A stretch of 40,967 bases of DNA, taken from Planctomycetota bacterium. GTDB taxonomy: Bacteria > Planctomycetota > Phycisphaerae > Phycisphaerales > UBA5793. The notes under the pieces are model-generated. The model had not been told where the DNA came from, ran no database searches, and saw only the letters and a program-made list of their open reading frames with translations. Position numbers and translations under genes: made by a program. The stretch is taken from positions 1 through 40,967 of the forward strand of contig CAUJHZ010000043.1 of the NCBI GenBank assembly GCA_963205185.1, in the 5' to 3' direction. Below are positions 26,351 through 35,648 of this stretch, in pieces. Each line of letters opens with the position of its first letter. Position 1 is the first letter of the stretch.

Positions 26351-27418
26351 ATGCCCACACTCACTCCGGAACTCGAATCGCTCGTTGGAAAAGTCATCAC
26401 CGACCTCGGCGGCACCGCCAACGCCCTGCTCGTCATCGTCGGCGACCGCCTCGGCCTCTACGAGACGCTCGCCCGCATCGGCCCGCTCACGCCTGCCGAA
26501 CTCGCCAGGAGCACCAACACGAACGAGCGCTACATCCGCGAGTGGCTCTCGGCTCAGGCGGCCTCGGGCTACGTCGAGTACGACGCGGCGACGGAGCTGT
26601 TCAGCATGACCCCCGAGCAGGCCATGCTCTTCGCCGATGAGAACAGTCCGCTCTACATGGCCGGCGGCTTCTTTTCGGCCGGCTCGCTCATCCGCAGCGA
26701 TGAAGCGCTCGCCGAAGCCTTCCGCACCGGCCGCGGCATCGGCTGGGGCGATCACCACGAGTGCCTCTTCTGCGGCACCGAGAAATTCTTCCGGCCGTCC
26801 TACGCCAGCAATCTCGTGCAGACCTGGATCCCCTCCCTCAATGGCGTGCGCGAGAAACTCGAGCGCGGCGCGAGCGTCGCAGACATCGGTTGCGGGCACG
26901 GCGCCTCGACGATCATCATGGCCAAAGCGTTTCCCGAATCGCAGTTCATCGGCTTCGACCCGCACGGCCCGTCGATCGAGCACGCGAGGCAGCACGCGCG
27001 CGAAGCGGGGCTCACCAACGTGCGCTTCGAGATCGCCACGGCCCAGGACTTTCCCAAGAGACACGACGCCGCCGGCTACGACTTCGTGTGCGTCTTTGAT
27101 GCGCTGCACGACATGGGCGATCCGCGCGGCGCCGCCCGGCACGTGCGCGAATCGCTCAAGCCCGGCGGCACGTGGATGATCGTCGAACCCGCGGCCAGCA
27201 ATCGGCTCGAAGAGAATCTCAATCCCATCGGCCGCGTGTACTACGCCTTCTCGGCGGCCGTGTGCGTGCCGTCGGCGCTCAGCCAGAGCGGCGGCGACTC
27301 GCTGGGCGCCCAGGCCGGACCGGCGCGCCTCACGAGCATCGTCGAAAGCGGCGGCTTCAAGAGCACCCGCATCGCGGCGCAATCTCCCTTCAACCTCGTG
27401 CTCGAAGCAACGGCCTGA
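26351..27418 (+). CDS. SAM-dependent methyltransferase with N-terminal winged helix (Rv2258c-like)
   Basis: 355 aa. The N-terminal about 90 residues form a winged-helix/dimerisation domain (GLYETLARIGPLTPAELARSTNTNERYIREWLSAQAASGYVEYD), as in small-molecule O-methyltransferases and the Rv2258c group. Motif I of the class I Rossmann methyltransferase fold is VADIGCGHG (176-184), followed by QFIGFDPHGPSIEHAR for the ribose contact and the helper FVCVFDALHDMGDPRG. It is cytosolic; the methyl acceptor is unknown. The ATG at 26351 has AAAGGA at nine bases. Regulation by the adjacent TetR protein is likely, from the shared operator. Confidence 0.85.
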   Translation: MPTLTPELESLVGKVITDLGGTANALLVIVGDRLGLYETLARIGPLTPAELARSTNTNERYIREWLSAQAASGYVEYDAATELFSMTPEQAMLFADENSPLYMAGGFFSAGSLIRSDEALAEAFRTGRGIGWGDHHECLFCGTEKFFRPSYASNLVQTWIPSLNGVREKLERGASVADIGCGHGASTIIMAKAFPESQFIGFDPHGPSIEHARQHAREAGLTNVRFEIATAQDFPKRHDAAGYDFVCVFDALHDMGDPRGAARHVRESLKPGGTWMIVEPAASNRLEENLNPIGRVYYAFSAAVCVPSALSQSGGDSLGAQAGPARLTSIVESGGFKSTRIAAQSPFNLVLEATA

Positions 27419-27520
27419 CCACGGGCGCGAGGTTCGACCCTGCGGCCCGGACGCCAACCCGCCCGGGCCGCAGTTGCGCGCGGACCGTCCTCGGGCCGGA
27501 ACGGCCAATGATGCACACCC

Positions 27521-27655
27521 GTCATACCTGCGCAGAGCCTGCCCCCTGCGAAGGCAGGGGCAGGTCTCCACGAACGGGCAACAACGTTCGACGTCAAAAC
27601 GGAGAAACGAGCATCCATTCACGCTCGATTGGATGCCTGCCTCCGCAGGCATGAC
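27521..27655. repeat. MITE/REP-like element with 12-bp terminal inverted repeats (long form)
   Basis: The ends GTCATACCTGCG (27521-27532) and CGCAGGCATGAC (27644-27655) are inverted repeats with one mismatch, enclosing 135 bases. Inside are CTGCGAAGGCAGG and TCCACGAAC, both present in the shorter element at 35649-35698. It encodes nothing believable. It ends 34 bases before the next gene's GTG and may provide or disrupt its leader. Confidence 0.6.
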
Positions 27656-27689
27656 GACGTCGGCACAGCCGTGCCGATATGCTTGCGCA

Positions 27690-29129
27690 GTGACGCCATT
27701 GCAGTGGACAGCCTGGTCGATCAGTCTTGCGGCGTGCCTGGCGGCGCTGGGCTGGGCGCTCTTCTGGGACCGGCATCGCGGCCGCCTGCGGTGTCCGAAG
27801 TGCTGGTACGACATGCTCGGCACCGCCGGGCGGACGTGCCCGGAATGCGGCCATGAGGCACGAGCCGAAACAGACTTGCGGCGCACGCGACGACGCTGGA
27901 AGTTCGGTCTGATCGCACTCGTCGCTTCGCTCGCCATCGGGATCATTCCTACGTGGCGTCTCCTACTCCGGGCCAGCGCATCTCACCTGCCAGACACCGC
28001 ACTGATTCTTCTCGCGGGAAGAACAGATGAGTTTTCAGTTGAAGCAAACCTGCTGGTGCGACTTATGGATTCTCCTGGCTCCCCGGTGTGGCGCTGGAAT
28101 CGCGACGCTCTGTGGGACTGGCAGTGGAGCCTGCTTTATGGGCGCACCTCAACTCTCTCAGGCGGCCCGTTCGATCTGCTGACTCCCGCGGCCCGGGTGT
28201 TCGCACAGCCGCGCCCTGAAAGCGCCATCGTTCTGACCCCAGAGGAGATTCTGTCGCTCAAGAATGATCCGACGGGCGCCGCATTCGCAAACCTGAATGA
28301 TCGACTTCAGTTCCCGTCGGGACCAGCAAGACCTCTCAGTATTGACTCGCTGGCGATTTCGACGGTCGATGGGGCTGAGGCATACCTGCACCTGGTCACT
28401 ACGTCGCAAGGCTATGACTACCTCTATGCGACCCGGCGCGCGGGAGCCCAGTGGCTATTTGCAGGCGCACTAATTGTCGGCGGGTACACCGATCGCACCG
28501 CATTCAATCTGCTGGAGACTGACAGCACGATCGGCGAAATCCGGCTCGATTACGCATTATCGGGGATCGATAATCAGTGGCAGAACGTCGCGTGGGTGCA
28601 GGTGGACGAGCGCGGCCTGCACTGCGTTCACTGGTGGATCGCCGGTCAGCACATCGGTCCCAGCGGATCGCCGATTGCCGGACTCGACATCGAATGTGAG
28701 GAGCCCGAAGTCAAGACGGACACCCGAGGGCGCTTCATCGACCAGATGCTCACAGTTTCGATCAACAATGATCGCGTCATCTGGACGAGTGACGTCGGCA
28801 CCGCAGCGGACCGCGCTGCCGTGGCCGATCTTGGCACGGTCTTTGCGCGCAGTGGCCGCATCCGCTATCGCTGGAATGCGACTCTTGGAAGGTTCGCGTT
28901 CAGCCGTAATGAATCCGAATGGAACGAGTCACAGATCGGAGGCTGGTCCTACTGGAATGGCGTCGACAAGGACGCGGTCTTCATCACCCAGAACTTCGAC
29001 ACGCTCGTGAACCTCGCCACCGGCGATGACCCCGCCCGCCGCGCGTGGGTTCGCCTGGTTCTCACGCGGCTGGCGGATGGTGCGGCCAAGTCGCGATTGC
29101 AGCGGGCGATCGCCGAAGCATCGCGGTAG
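27690..29129 (+). CDS. Zinc-ribbon membrane protein, 479 aa (paralogue of 29182..30621)
   Basis: Starts with GTG at 27690, aligned exactly with the ATG of its paralogue; no clear SD. A membrane helix (TAWSISLAACLAALGWALFW, about 7-26) is followed by a zinc ribbon (C35-PK-C38-WYDMLG...C50-PE-C53-G), a basic stretch (RRTRRRWK) and a second membrane helix. About 370 exported residues follow, with strands and a conserved ending (FITQNFDTLVNLATGDDPARRAW). Both paralogues are exactly 479 aa. The first about 163 bases are nearly identical to the next gene, whereas the middle has diverged. Function unknown. Confidence 0.7.
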   Translation: MTPLQWTAWSISLAACLAALGWALFWDRHRGRLRCPKCWYDMLGTAGRTCPECGHEARAETDLRRTRRRWKFGLIALVASLAIGIIPTWRLLLRASASHLPDTALILLAGRTDEFSVEANLLVRLMDSPGSPVWRWNRDALWDWQWSLLYGRTSTLSGGPFDLLTPAARVFAQPRPESAIVLTPEEILSLKNDPTGAAFANLNDRLQFPSGPARPLSIDSLAISTVDGAEAYLHLVTTSQGYDYLYATRRAGAQWLFAGALIVGGYTDRTAFNLLETDSTIGEIRLDYALSGIDNQWQNVAWVQVDERGLHCVHWWIAGQHIGPSGSPIAGLDIECEEPEVKTDTRGRFIDQMLTVSINNDRVIWTSDVGTAADRAAVADLGTVFARSGRIRYRWNATLGRFAFSRNESEWNESQIGGWSYWNGVDKDAVFITQNFDTLVNLATGDDPARRAWVRLVLTRLADGAAKSRLQRAIAEASR

Positions 29130-29181
29130 GTCGCGCCGCTTGGGCTGCAACATCGGTTTTACGGAGGAGCCATCGCCTCAC

Positions 29182-30621
29182 ATGACGCCATTGCAGTGGA
29201 CAGCCTGGTCGATCAGTCTTGCAGCGTGCCTGGCGGCGCTGGGCTGGGCGCTCTTCTGGGACCGGTATCGCGGCCGCCTTCGCTGCCCGAAGTGCTGGTA
29301 TGACATGCTCGGCACCGCCGGGCGCACCTGCCCGGAATGCGGCCGCACGGTCAGACGGGATCGCGACTGGCGGCGTACGCGGCGGCGCTGGAAGACGGCG
29401 ATCGGGGCGATGCTGTTGGCGCCGTTCATCGCGATTGTGCCGTTCTGGCAGTGGATCGCGGTGCGCTTTGTCGATCGCCTTCCCGATACTGTGCTCATTC
29501 TCATCCTGGCGAGCGACCGCATCCAGGATCCGATCGATGCCGTGTCACTGGAGGAGGAGTTATACTGGCGGCTCCGGGCGTCGCCGCTGCTTTGTGTGCA
29601 GCGATGGAACCGCGATGCCCTCTGGCGGTGGCAGTGGCGGCTGATTGCATCGCGCTATGAGGCGGCGCTGGCGCACCTGCAATCGGTCGCGGATGTCTTC
29701 GCGCAGGCTCCGCCCGCGCAGGCGCCGATCCTCACGCACGAAGACATGCTCGCGCTCGACCGCGACGCCAGCGGCGCGCGCTTCGGCGAACTCGTGCAGC
29801 GCCTCCAGTGGCCGGCGGATGCATTCCTGCCCGGCTACGTTTCGAATCTGAGCGTCAAGTCGCTCGACGTGAAAGCCGCCGACGGCGGGCCGGGGCGGGT
29901 GTATCTCGTCTCGAGTTTTCAGCGCTTCTGGCTCGTCGCGACCCAGAAGGTGGAGGGCCAGTGGCGCTTCGCCGGCGCGTATGACATCTGGAGCAAGTAC
30001 GCCGACCCACACGTGCACAACATGCACGGCGACGACACCATCGTCGAACTCTCATCCATCAGTACCGGCGGGACGGGGACGCAGACGGGCGCGGCCGGGT
30101 GGTGCCGCATCGACCAGCGCGGCCTGCACTTTGTCCACGCGTGGTGCACCGGTGGGCACGAGTCCTACGGCGGCGGGCCGTTCAACCACGAGTTCAAAGT
30201 GACTTCGCCAGTCATGGGCAGCGACGAGCGCGGCCGCTTCGTCGATCACACGCTCAGGCTGACGGTCAGCAATGCGGACGTGTCGTGGGAGGATGATGAT
30301 CGCTGCGACCCGGCGGATGTGGCCGCGGTGGCGGACCTGGGCGATGTCTTCGAGCGCACCGGCCGCATCCGCTGCCGATGGAGCGAGTCGGCGGGCCGCT
30401 TTGAATTGAGCGAAGCCGAGTCGCAGTGGACGCCAGCGCAGATGAACGGCTCTTTCTCCGATGACTCCGTGTTTATCACCCAGAACTTCGACACGCTCGT
30501 GAGTCTCGCCACCGGCGATGACCCGGCCCGCCGCGCATGGGTGCGGCTGATGCTGGCGCGGTTGGAGGACAGCCCTGAAAAAACGCGGCTGGTGCGAGTA
30601 ATTCAGGAGCGCGCGAAGTAG
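29182..30621 (+). CDS. Zinc-ribbon membrane protein, 479 aa (second tandem copy)
   Basis: Has the same architecture as the gene 52 bases upstream: a first helix (MTPLQWTAWSISLAACLAAL), a zinc ribbon C35/C38 and C50/C53, a basic linker, a second helix and a long exported domain. It ends with FITQNFDTLVSLATGDDPARRAWVRLMLARL. GGAGGAG lies 12 bases before ATG 29182, a long spacing. The two genes probably form an operon. The shared CPECG ribbon may bind zinc on the cytoplasmic face; no enzyme motif was found. Confidence 0.7.
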   Translation: MTPLQWTAWSISLAACLAALGWALFWDRYRGRLRCPKCWYDMLGTAGRTCPECGRTVRRDRDWRRTRRRWKTAIGAMLLAPFIAIVPFWQWIAVRFVDRLPDTVLILILASDRIQDPIDAVSLEEELYWRLRASPLLCVQRWNRDALWRWQWRLIASRYEAALAHLQSVADVFAQAPPAQAPILTHEDMLALDRDASGARFGELVQRLQWPADAFLPGYVSNLSVKSLDVKAADGGPGRVYLVSSFQRFWLVATQKVEGQWRFAGAYDIWSKYADPHVHNMHGDDTIVELSSISTGGTGTQTGAAGWCRIDQRGLHFVHAWCTGGHESYGGGPFNHEFKVTSPVMGSDERGRFVDHTLRLTVSNADVSWEDDDRCDPADVAAVADLGDVFERTGRIRCRWSESAGRFELSEAESQWTPAQMNGSFSDDSVFITQNFDTLVSLATGDDPARRAWVRLMLARLEDSPEKTRLVRVIQERAK

Positions 30622-30627
30622 CGGAGA

Positions 30628-30979
30628 TCACCTCGCCGGCTGCTGCGAAGCGCCGCCGTGGATCGCATGCAGGTCGAAGATGTACAGGCACGGCCCGGCG
30701 GTCGGCTCGCTGTGCCACGTGAGCGCCCAGTGCTCGTCGGGTGAGATGGACAGGTTCATGTCGCCGGTGCGCCGCGGCAGCTGCAGCGACTGGAGATACG
30801 TCTTCCAATCCCGGTCGTACACCGCGATGGTCGCCGGCGCGGCGGTGATGGCATTCACAGGATAACCGGCGAAGTAGAGCAGTCCGGAGGCGCCGCTTTC
30901 AATCGACGCGATACGTCCCATCACCCGATGGCAGCGGCTGCATCAGCGGCGAAGTCTCGGCGTCCTGAGTCAAGCGCAT
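30628..30979 (-). pseudogene. Frameshifted remnant of an S9B (DPP IV-like) beta-propeller
   Basis: Directly downstream of the M61 peptidase, ATG 30979 (preceded by GAGGGGGGCGGG) reads MRLTQDAETSPLMQPLPSG and stops at 30899. A +1 shift continues as IASIESGASGLLYFAGYPVN..., with NLSISPDEHWALTWHSEPT, to a stop at 30628. RLT...IASI...LLYFAG...SISPDEHWAL...PCLYIFDL follows the order seen in the last blades of DPP IV N-terminal propellers. Only about 115 codons remain and no catalytic domain follows, so this is likely a decayed fragment. The alternative is a small unrelated gene (GTG 30924, 98 aa). Confidence 0.45.
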
Positions 30980-30998
30980 GCAGCCCGCCCCCCTCGCC

Positions 30999-32867
30999 TC
31001 ACCACTCCTGCCCGAGCCAGTCGGCGTACTGGGTCTTCTGCTCGTCCGTCGGTTCATCCACTTTGCGCAGCGTCCACGTGCCATCGGGTACGCCGGCGAG
31101 GATGATGTCCAGTTCGCGCAGGTGATCCCTGCGGAAGAAGGCGATGTGAATCGTCTGCCCCGGCTCGAGCGCCTCGATGCGATCATCAAGATCGCCCTGC
31201 GAAGCGATCCGCCTGCCATTCACCGCCACAAGTTCATCGCCCACCATCAACCCCGAGGTATAGGCCGGGCTGTCGGCCAGCAGCGACGACACGCGCGTGC
31301 CGCTGATGTTCAGCCCGAGATAGGGCTTGAGCGGAATGCCGTCACTTTCGGCATCCGTCTCGCCGTTCTCACTGCTCGATTCATCCTCATCGCGCTCGGC
31401 CGGCTCGAAGACGAGTTCAAGGCCGCACGCATCGGCGATCGATTCGAAGTCGAAATCTTCCGTACCGCGGATGTGCCGAGCGAAGAAATCGCCGAAGTCG
31501 CCGCCGCTCAATTCATTGATCACGGCGAGCAGGTCTTGCGGCGTGTAGCCGCCGCCGCTGAGCGGGAAGCGCTCGTACATCGCGCGCATGACGTCGTCGA
31601 GGTCGGCAGCGCCGGCGCTGCGCTTGCGGATGGCCCAGTCGAGCGCGAGGCTCGCCATGGCGCCGCTGGTGTAGAACGAGACGGTCGAGTTCACGTCGTC
31701 AGGCGTCGATTTGCTGAACTTGATCCACGCGTCAAACGAACTCTCTTCGACGCTCTGCACGAGCCGGCCCGGCCGGCGGCGCAGTTCATCGATCGCTTCG
31801 CCGATGTTCTGCAGATACTTCGCCGGCTTCGTGTGGCCGGTCCGCACCAGCGTGAGATCGTCGTAGTAGCTCGTCGTGCCCTCAGCGACCCAGAGCAGTT
31901 TCGTGTAGTTCTCGCGTTCGTAGTCATACGGGTTGATGCCCGCCGGCCGCAGCTGTTTGACGTTCCACGTGTGAAAGAACTCGTGCGCCACCAGGCCAAG
32001 AAACCGGTCGTAGGCGCCGTCATCTTCGAACGAGCGGCGCGACGTCTGCATGACGGTCGAGTTGAGATGCTCCGTGCCCCCGCCTCCTCCCATGCCCACG
32101 TGCGTGATGAACACGTAGCGCTCGTAAGGGAATGCGCCGAAGATGTCGCGCTGCGTTCGCACGATCGCGGCGAAGTCATCGGTCAGCTTCTGCTCGTCGT
32201 ACTCGATGTCCTCATCGCCCCAGAGGATGATCTCATGCGGCACGCCATCGACGTCGAACGTCAGCCGCTTGTGCACGCCGATCTCCAGCGGCGAATCGAC
32301 CAGCACGTCGTAATCGGGCGCGATGAGCGTGCGCGGATCATCGGCGGCGGCTTCGAGCCCGGTCGCAATGCCCCAGCCTTGCGGCGCCTGCACGCGCACC
32401 ACCAGCGGATCATCGCGCCGCTGGGGCACGTACACGAATACCGAAGACGGCGAGAGAAACGCGTGCGTGTCATCGACGTGCCGCGTGCGGTCAGCAAGCG
32501 AATTGGCGTAGACGCGGTAATCCAGCCGGACCGATTTCGCGCCTTGCGTGCGCACGCTCCACGCGTTCTTGCGGACCTTTTCGATGGGCAGGCCCTCGCC
32601 CGTTGCCGCATCGCTGGCCCGCACCTCGCGCACGGTGCCGGCCGGGTCGAGCACGGTGTAGCGCCCCGGCCGCCACACCGGCAGGATGAACTCGATCGTC
32701 TCGCCATCCACCTCGGGCACGACCACGGACATCTCCACCATCTGCGTCTGCGGGGCCGGCAGCGCGACGGTGTATTCCACCGGCGGGCTGGTGGCGGCGC
32801 AGGCAGTAATCGTCGAGAGCAGCGCCACGTGGGTGAGAAGGGCGGTCGTCAGTCTCGCAATTGTCAT
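30999..32867 (-). CDS. M61-family (glycyl aminopeptidase-like) metallopeptidase lipoprotein with PDZ domain
   Basis: 622 aa. The ATG at 32867 has GGGAGGA nine bases upstream. The N-terminus (LTTALLTHVALLSTITAC) ends in an ITAC lipobox (C23), suggesting an anchored, exported enzyme. The zinc site is HEFFH (295-299) with the third ligand E329 in WVAEGTTSYYDD, the exact M61 pattern, including NVKQLRPAG after it. A preceding GGGGGTEH motif (260-267) is also typical. The N-terminal 220 residues are the beta-sandwich of the family. A PDZ domain covers about 515-600 (LGLNISGTRV...SGLMVGDELVAVNGRRI). It cleaves peptides, probably in the periplasm. It diverges from the FG-GAP gene with 179 bases between starts. 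Confidence 0.92.
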   Translation of the reverse strand: MTIARLTTALLTHVALLSTITACAATSPPVEYTVALPAPQTQMVEMSVVVPEVDGETIEFILPVWRPGRYTVLDPAGTVREVRASDAATGEGLPIEKVRKNAWSVRTQGAKSVRLDYRVYANSLADRTRHVDDTHAFLSPSSVFVYVPQRRDDPLVVRVQAPQGWGIATGLEAAADDPRTLIAPDYDVLVDSPLEIGVHKRLTFDVDGVPHEIILWGDEDIEYDEQKLTDDFAAIVRTQRDIFGAFPYERYVFITHVGMGGGGGTEHLNSTVMQTSRRSFEDDGAYDRFLGLVAHEFFHTWNVKQLRPAGINPYDYERENYTKLLWVAEGTTSYYDDLTLVRTGHTKPAKYLQNIGEAIDELRRRPGRLVQSVEESSFDAWIKFSKSTPDDVNSTVSFYTSGAMASLALDWAIRKRSAGAADLDDVMRAMYERFPLSGGGYTPQDLLAVINELSGGDFGDFFARHIRGTEDFDFESIADACGLELVFEPAERDEDESSSENGETDAESDGIPLKPYLGLNISGTRVSSLLADSPAYTSGLMVGDELVAVNGRRIASQGDLDDRIEALEPGQTIHIAFFRRDHLRELDIILAGVPDGTWTLRKVDEPTDEQKTQYADWLGQEW

Positions 32868-33046
32868 CAACAGCTTCCTCCCGGTACCGATCAACACAGA
32901 CGGGGCGATATCCCCAAAATGCGTCAGCAGCATAGGTCCATATCCCCCATTCCCGCTTGAACTGGAGATTGAATCGCCAGGCACAATCTCCGCGCACTTA
33001 GCATTGAGACGGCACGACGGCTGGCTCCATGCTGAGGAGGTCCAAA

Positions 33047-34612
33047 ATGCCTGTTCGCTTCCGCAACAACTCTGGACGCTTCGACACGGCGGCCCGGATG
33101 GCCGCACGGCCGCAGCTGATGTGCTTCGGCCTGACCGTTCTGCCCTGTGTCGCCGGCGTCGCGATGGGCCAGACGTTCTTCCCGACGGAAAACAATCTCA
33201 ACGAGATCAAGTCAGCGGACTTCAACCGCGACGGCTGGTCCGACTTCGCTTTGTTCGAACTTGGCGGACGAATCCACGTCTACCTGAGCGCCGGCGACGG
33301 GACGCTGCTCCCCCCGGTCATCTACGACCTGCACTTTGACAGCGTCAATGCGAGCGCGGCTGACATGGACGGCGACTATGCCTTCGATCTGGTCGTCGCC
33401 ATGCGCATGAGCCCGGGGACACCGGCGCGATTCGCCGTGCTTCGCAACACCGGCGACGGGTCGTTCGACACCGAGTGGTCCACGCGCTCACTCGGCAGGG
33501 ACGGTATTCCGGACATCGAACTGGCGGACATGGACGGCGACGGCGATCGCGATGTCGTGTACATCCAGCCTGCCCCGCTCCTGCCGTCAAGTCGACTGTA
33601 CTGGATTGAGAACGACGGCGCGGGTCACCTCGCCACGCTGAACGAAGCACAGCCGGCCGCCGGGTCTTACCACTACGGACTCGTCGCCGGGGACCTCGAC
33701 GGCGACAGCGATGTGGATGTGGCGCTCACCAGCTCGATCATCGACCAGTACGGCTACAACACACAGCACGTACTCAACATCATGCTGAATCTGGGTGATG
33801 GCATTACCTGGGAAACCTTTGCCTTCAACGTTCCCAACTCCACGCACTTCTGGAGTTCACTTGCCAATCTCGATCTGGGAGACTTTGACGGCGACGGCGA
33901 CTTTGACGTCGTTCTCGCCAACTACCAGTACAACCACGGTTCGCATCTGCACCTTGCGACCAACGATGGCGCCGGCGTATTCGAGTTTGTCGCCGACCTG
34001 CGAACCGCTCACGACGGCATCGTTCGTTCAACCGACATCGACGGGGACGGCGATGTTGATCTGCTGGTTCCGCTTTATGCTGAAGACAAGACGAGGATCG
34101 CCTTGAACCGCGATCAGGCTCCAGGTTTCGACTTTGTCAACTACACGCCGCAGGGCGGCACGGCCGCGGAGCCTTGTGACATCGACGACGACGGCCTGCT
34201 CGATCTGGTCACGGGTCAGCGCTTTCCCGAAAAGGGAGGACGGATCACCACCAATCCGCTTCGCCCCGATCGCCCTCGCCTGGTCGTTTCCGCACTCAAC
34301 GCGGGGCAGACTGCGACCTTCCGCGTCAGCAATCTGGCGGCCGGCGCCGAGGTCCACTTCTGCTACAGCCTCGACGGCATCGACGACAGCATCGGAATGC
34401 TCCCCTTTGGCGGGGTTTCACTTGATCTGGGCGGTTCCATCATTGCGTTCGGTACAGCGATCGCCGACGAGCAGGGCGTCGCTCGCCTGACGCGGCCGGT
34501 TCCTTCGCTGGCGCCGCACGCGACGGTCGTGCTGCAGGCGGTGGCCGAGTCTGGCCAGCGGGAAGGTGGCTGGGCCAAGTCGGGCTTTGTGACTCAGCCG
34601 ATCCAGCGCTGA
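33047..34612 (+). CDS. Secreted FG-GAP/VCBS repeat (calcium-loop) protein
   Basis: 521 aa. The ATG at 33047 has GAGGAGGT five bases upstream. A long signal peptide (to about GVAMGQ, residue 41) is followed by repeated calcium-binding loops: DFNRDGWSD, DMDGDYAFD, DMDGDGDRD, DLDGDSDVD, DFDGDGDFD, DIDGDGDVD and DIDDDGLLD. Spaced along the chain these are the signature of FG-GAP/VCBS blades that fold as a seven-bladed beta-propeller. The C-terminal about 110 residues form a separate, beta-rich domain without the motif. No sorting tag is obvious. These proteins are typical of planctomycete exported proteomes and may bind surfaces or polysaccharides; the role is inferred. Confidence 0.85.
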   Translation: MPVRFRNNSGRFDTAARMAARPQLMCFGLTVLPCVAGVAMGQTFFPTENNLNEIKSADFNRDGWSDFALFELGGRIHVYLSAGDGTLLPPVIYDLHFDSVNASAADMDGDYAFDLVVAMRMSPGTPARFAVLRNTGDGSFDTEWSTRSLGRDGIPDIELADMDGDGDRDVVYIQPAPLLPSSRLYWIENDGAGHLATLNEAQPAAGSYHYGLVAGDLDGDSDVDVALTSSIIDQYGYNTQHVLNIMLNLGDGITWETFAFNVPNSTHFWSSLANLDLGDFDGDGDFDVVLANYQYNHGSHLHLATNDGAGVFEFVADLRTAHDGIVRSTDIDGDGDVDLLVPLYAEDKTRIALNRDQAPGFDFVNYTPQGGTAAEPCDIDDDGLLDLVTGQRFPEKGGRITTNPLRPDRPRLVVSALNAGQTATFRVSNLAAGAEVHFCYSLDGIDDSIGMLPFGGVSLDLGGSIIAFGTAIADEQGVARLTRPVPSLAPHATVVLQAVAESGQREGGWAKSGFVTQPIQR

Positions 34613-34747
34613 ACCCGCCAGAACGCAGGCGGGTGCCAATGAAGACTCGTGCCCGCCCGACTACAATCGGCCCCATCGCCATGGAGGCGACGACGTCGTC
34701 GCCACCTCCGCGGGGCATGGACGCGACGCCGAGGTGCGTATCAGCAG

Positions 34748-35638
34748 ATGAAGAGAGTCATCCGAAAAGTATGGGCCAGGTCGCCGCGATCGCTGCGCAT
34801 CGCTGCGGGCAAGACATGGCGCGTGCGCGGCTGGTTCGAGCCGATCCTGCTGGGCGAGAAGAAGGTCAACGCCCGCCTCGCCTCGACCAATCTCTTCTTC
34901 CTGCTGGGCAGCGGGCGCTGCGGCACGCTGTTTCTCTCTTCGCTGCTCGCCAAAGACCCCGCCGCCACCGTCCGCCACGAGCCGCGCGGCCATCCCGACA
35001 TGGAGTCCCGGCCGCGCTCGCGCCGCGAACCGGCCTTCGCCGACTACTACATCCAGCACTACCGCAAGTACGTCATCTACCGCGACATCGTCGATACAGG
35101 TAAGAAGGCCTACGGCGAAGTCTCGTCGCCGCTGCGCTGCCTCGGCGGCGCGCTGCACCGCGCCTTCCCTCACGCGCACATGATGATCCTCGCGCGCGAT
35201 GGCCGCGACACCGTCCGCAGCGCGCTCAACCGCCAGATGGGCCGCGGCTTTCAGGCGTCGCACGACCCGGTGCGGCCACTGCCCGGCGATGCGTTCCACG
35301 GCCGGTGGTCGTCGATGTCGCACTTCGAAAAAGTCTGCTGGTGGTGGATGGACGCCTACCGCACCCTGCTGCGCGACCTGCCCGAGAAGCCCATCATCCA
35401 GTTCAACCGCACGCTCAAAGACTACGACTACCTCAAGGCCAACGTGCTCGATCCCGTCGGCCTGCACATCACCGAAGAAACGTGGACGGCCCACAAGGCG
35501 CGCAAGAGCGGCAACTCGGCCGAGGAGTACCGCGTCCCGCACTGGCGCGACTGGACCGACGCCGAAAAGGCGTTCTTCGACGAAGTCTGCGGCTCGACGA
35601 TGGAGCGCCTCGGCTTCCCTCGCGGGCAGTGGAGCTGA
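34748..35638 (+). CDS. Sulfotransferase-family protein
   Basis: 296 aa from ATG 34748 (weak GAGGT upstream); the longer open frame starting at 34649 is Arg-rich and rejected. It uses PAPS to sulfate an acceptor. The 5'-phosphosulfate loop is LGSGRCGTLFLSSLL near residue 53, and the 3'-phosphate site is ILARDGRDTVRSALN near residue 150, both in the usual order. A Trp-rich acceptor-side segment (FEKVCWWWMDAYRTLL) follows. No signal peptide is seen, so it is cytosolic unless exported otherwise. It is isolated from other sulfur genes except sat (18 kb away), and no APS kinase is in view. Confidence 0.85.
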   Translation: MKRVIRKVWARSPRSLRIAAGKTWRVRGWFEPILLGEKKVNARLASTNLFFLLGSGRCGTLFLSSLLAKDPAATVRHEPRGHPDMESRPRSRREPAFADYYIQHYRKYVIYRDIVDTGKKAYGEVSSPLRCLGGALHRAFPHAHMMILARDGRDTVRSALNRQMGRGFQASHDPVRPLPGDAFHGRWSSMSHFEKVCWWWMDAYRTLLRDLPEKPIIQFNRTLKDYDYLKANVLDPVGLHITEETWTAHKARKSGNSAEEYRVPHWRDWTDAEKAFFDEVCGSTMERLGFPRGQWS

Positions 35639-35648
35639 AGCCCAGCCC

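Noticed and set aside
30978-32960. 660-codon plus-strand open frame
   Set aside because: Shadow of the M61 peptidase, whose HEFFH...E zinc site proves the minus strand.
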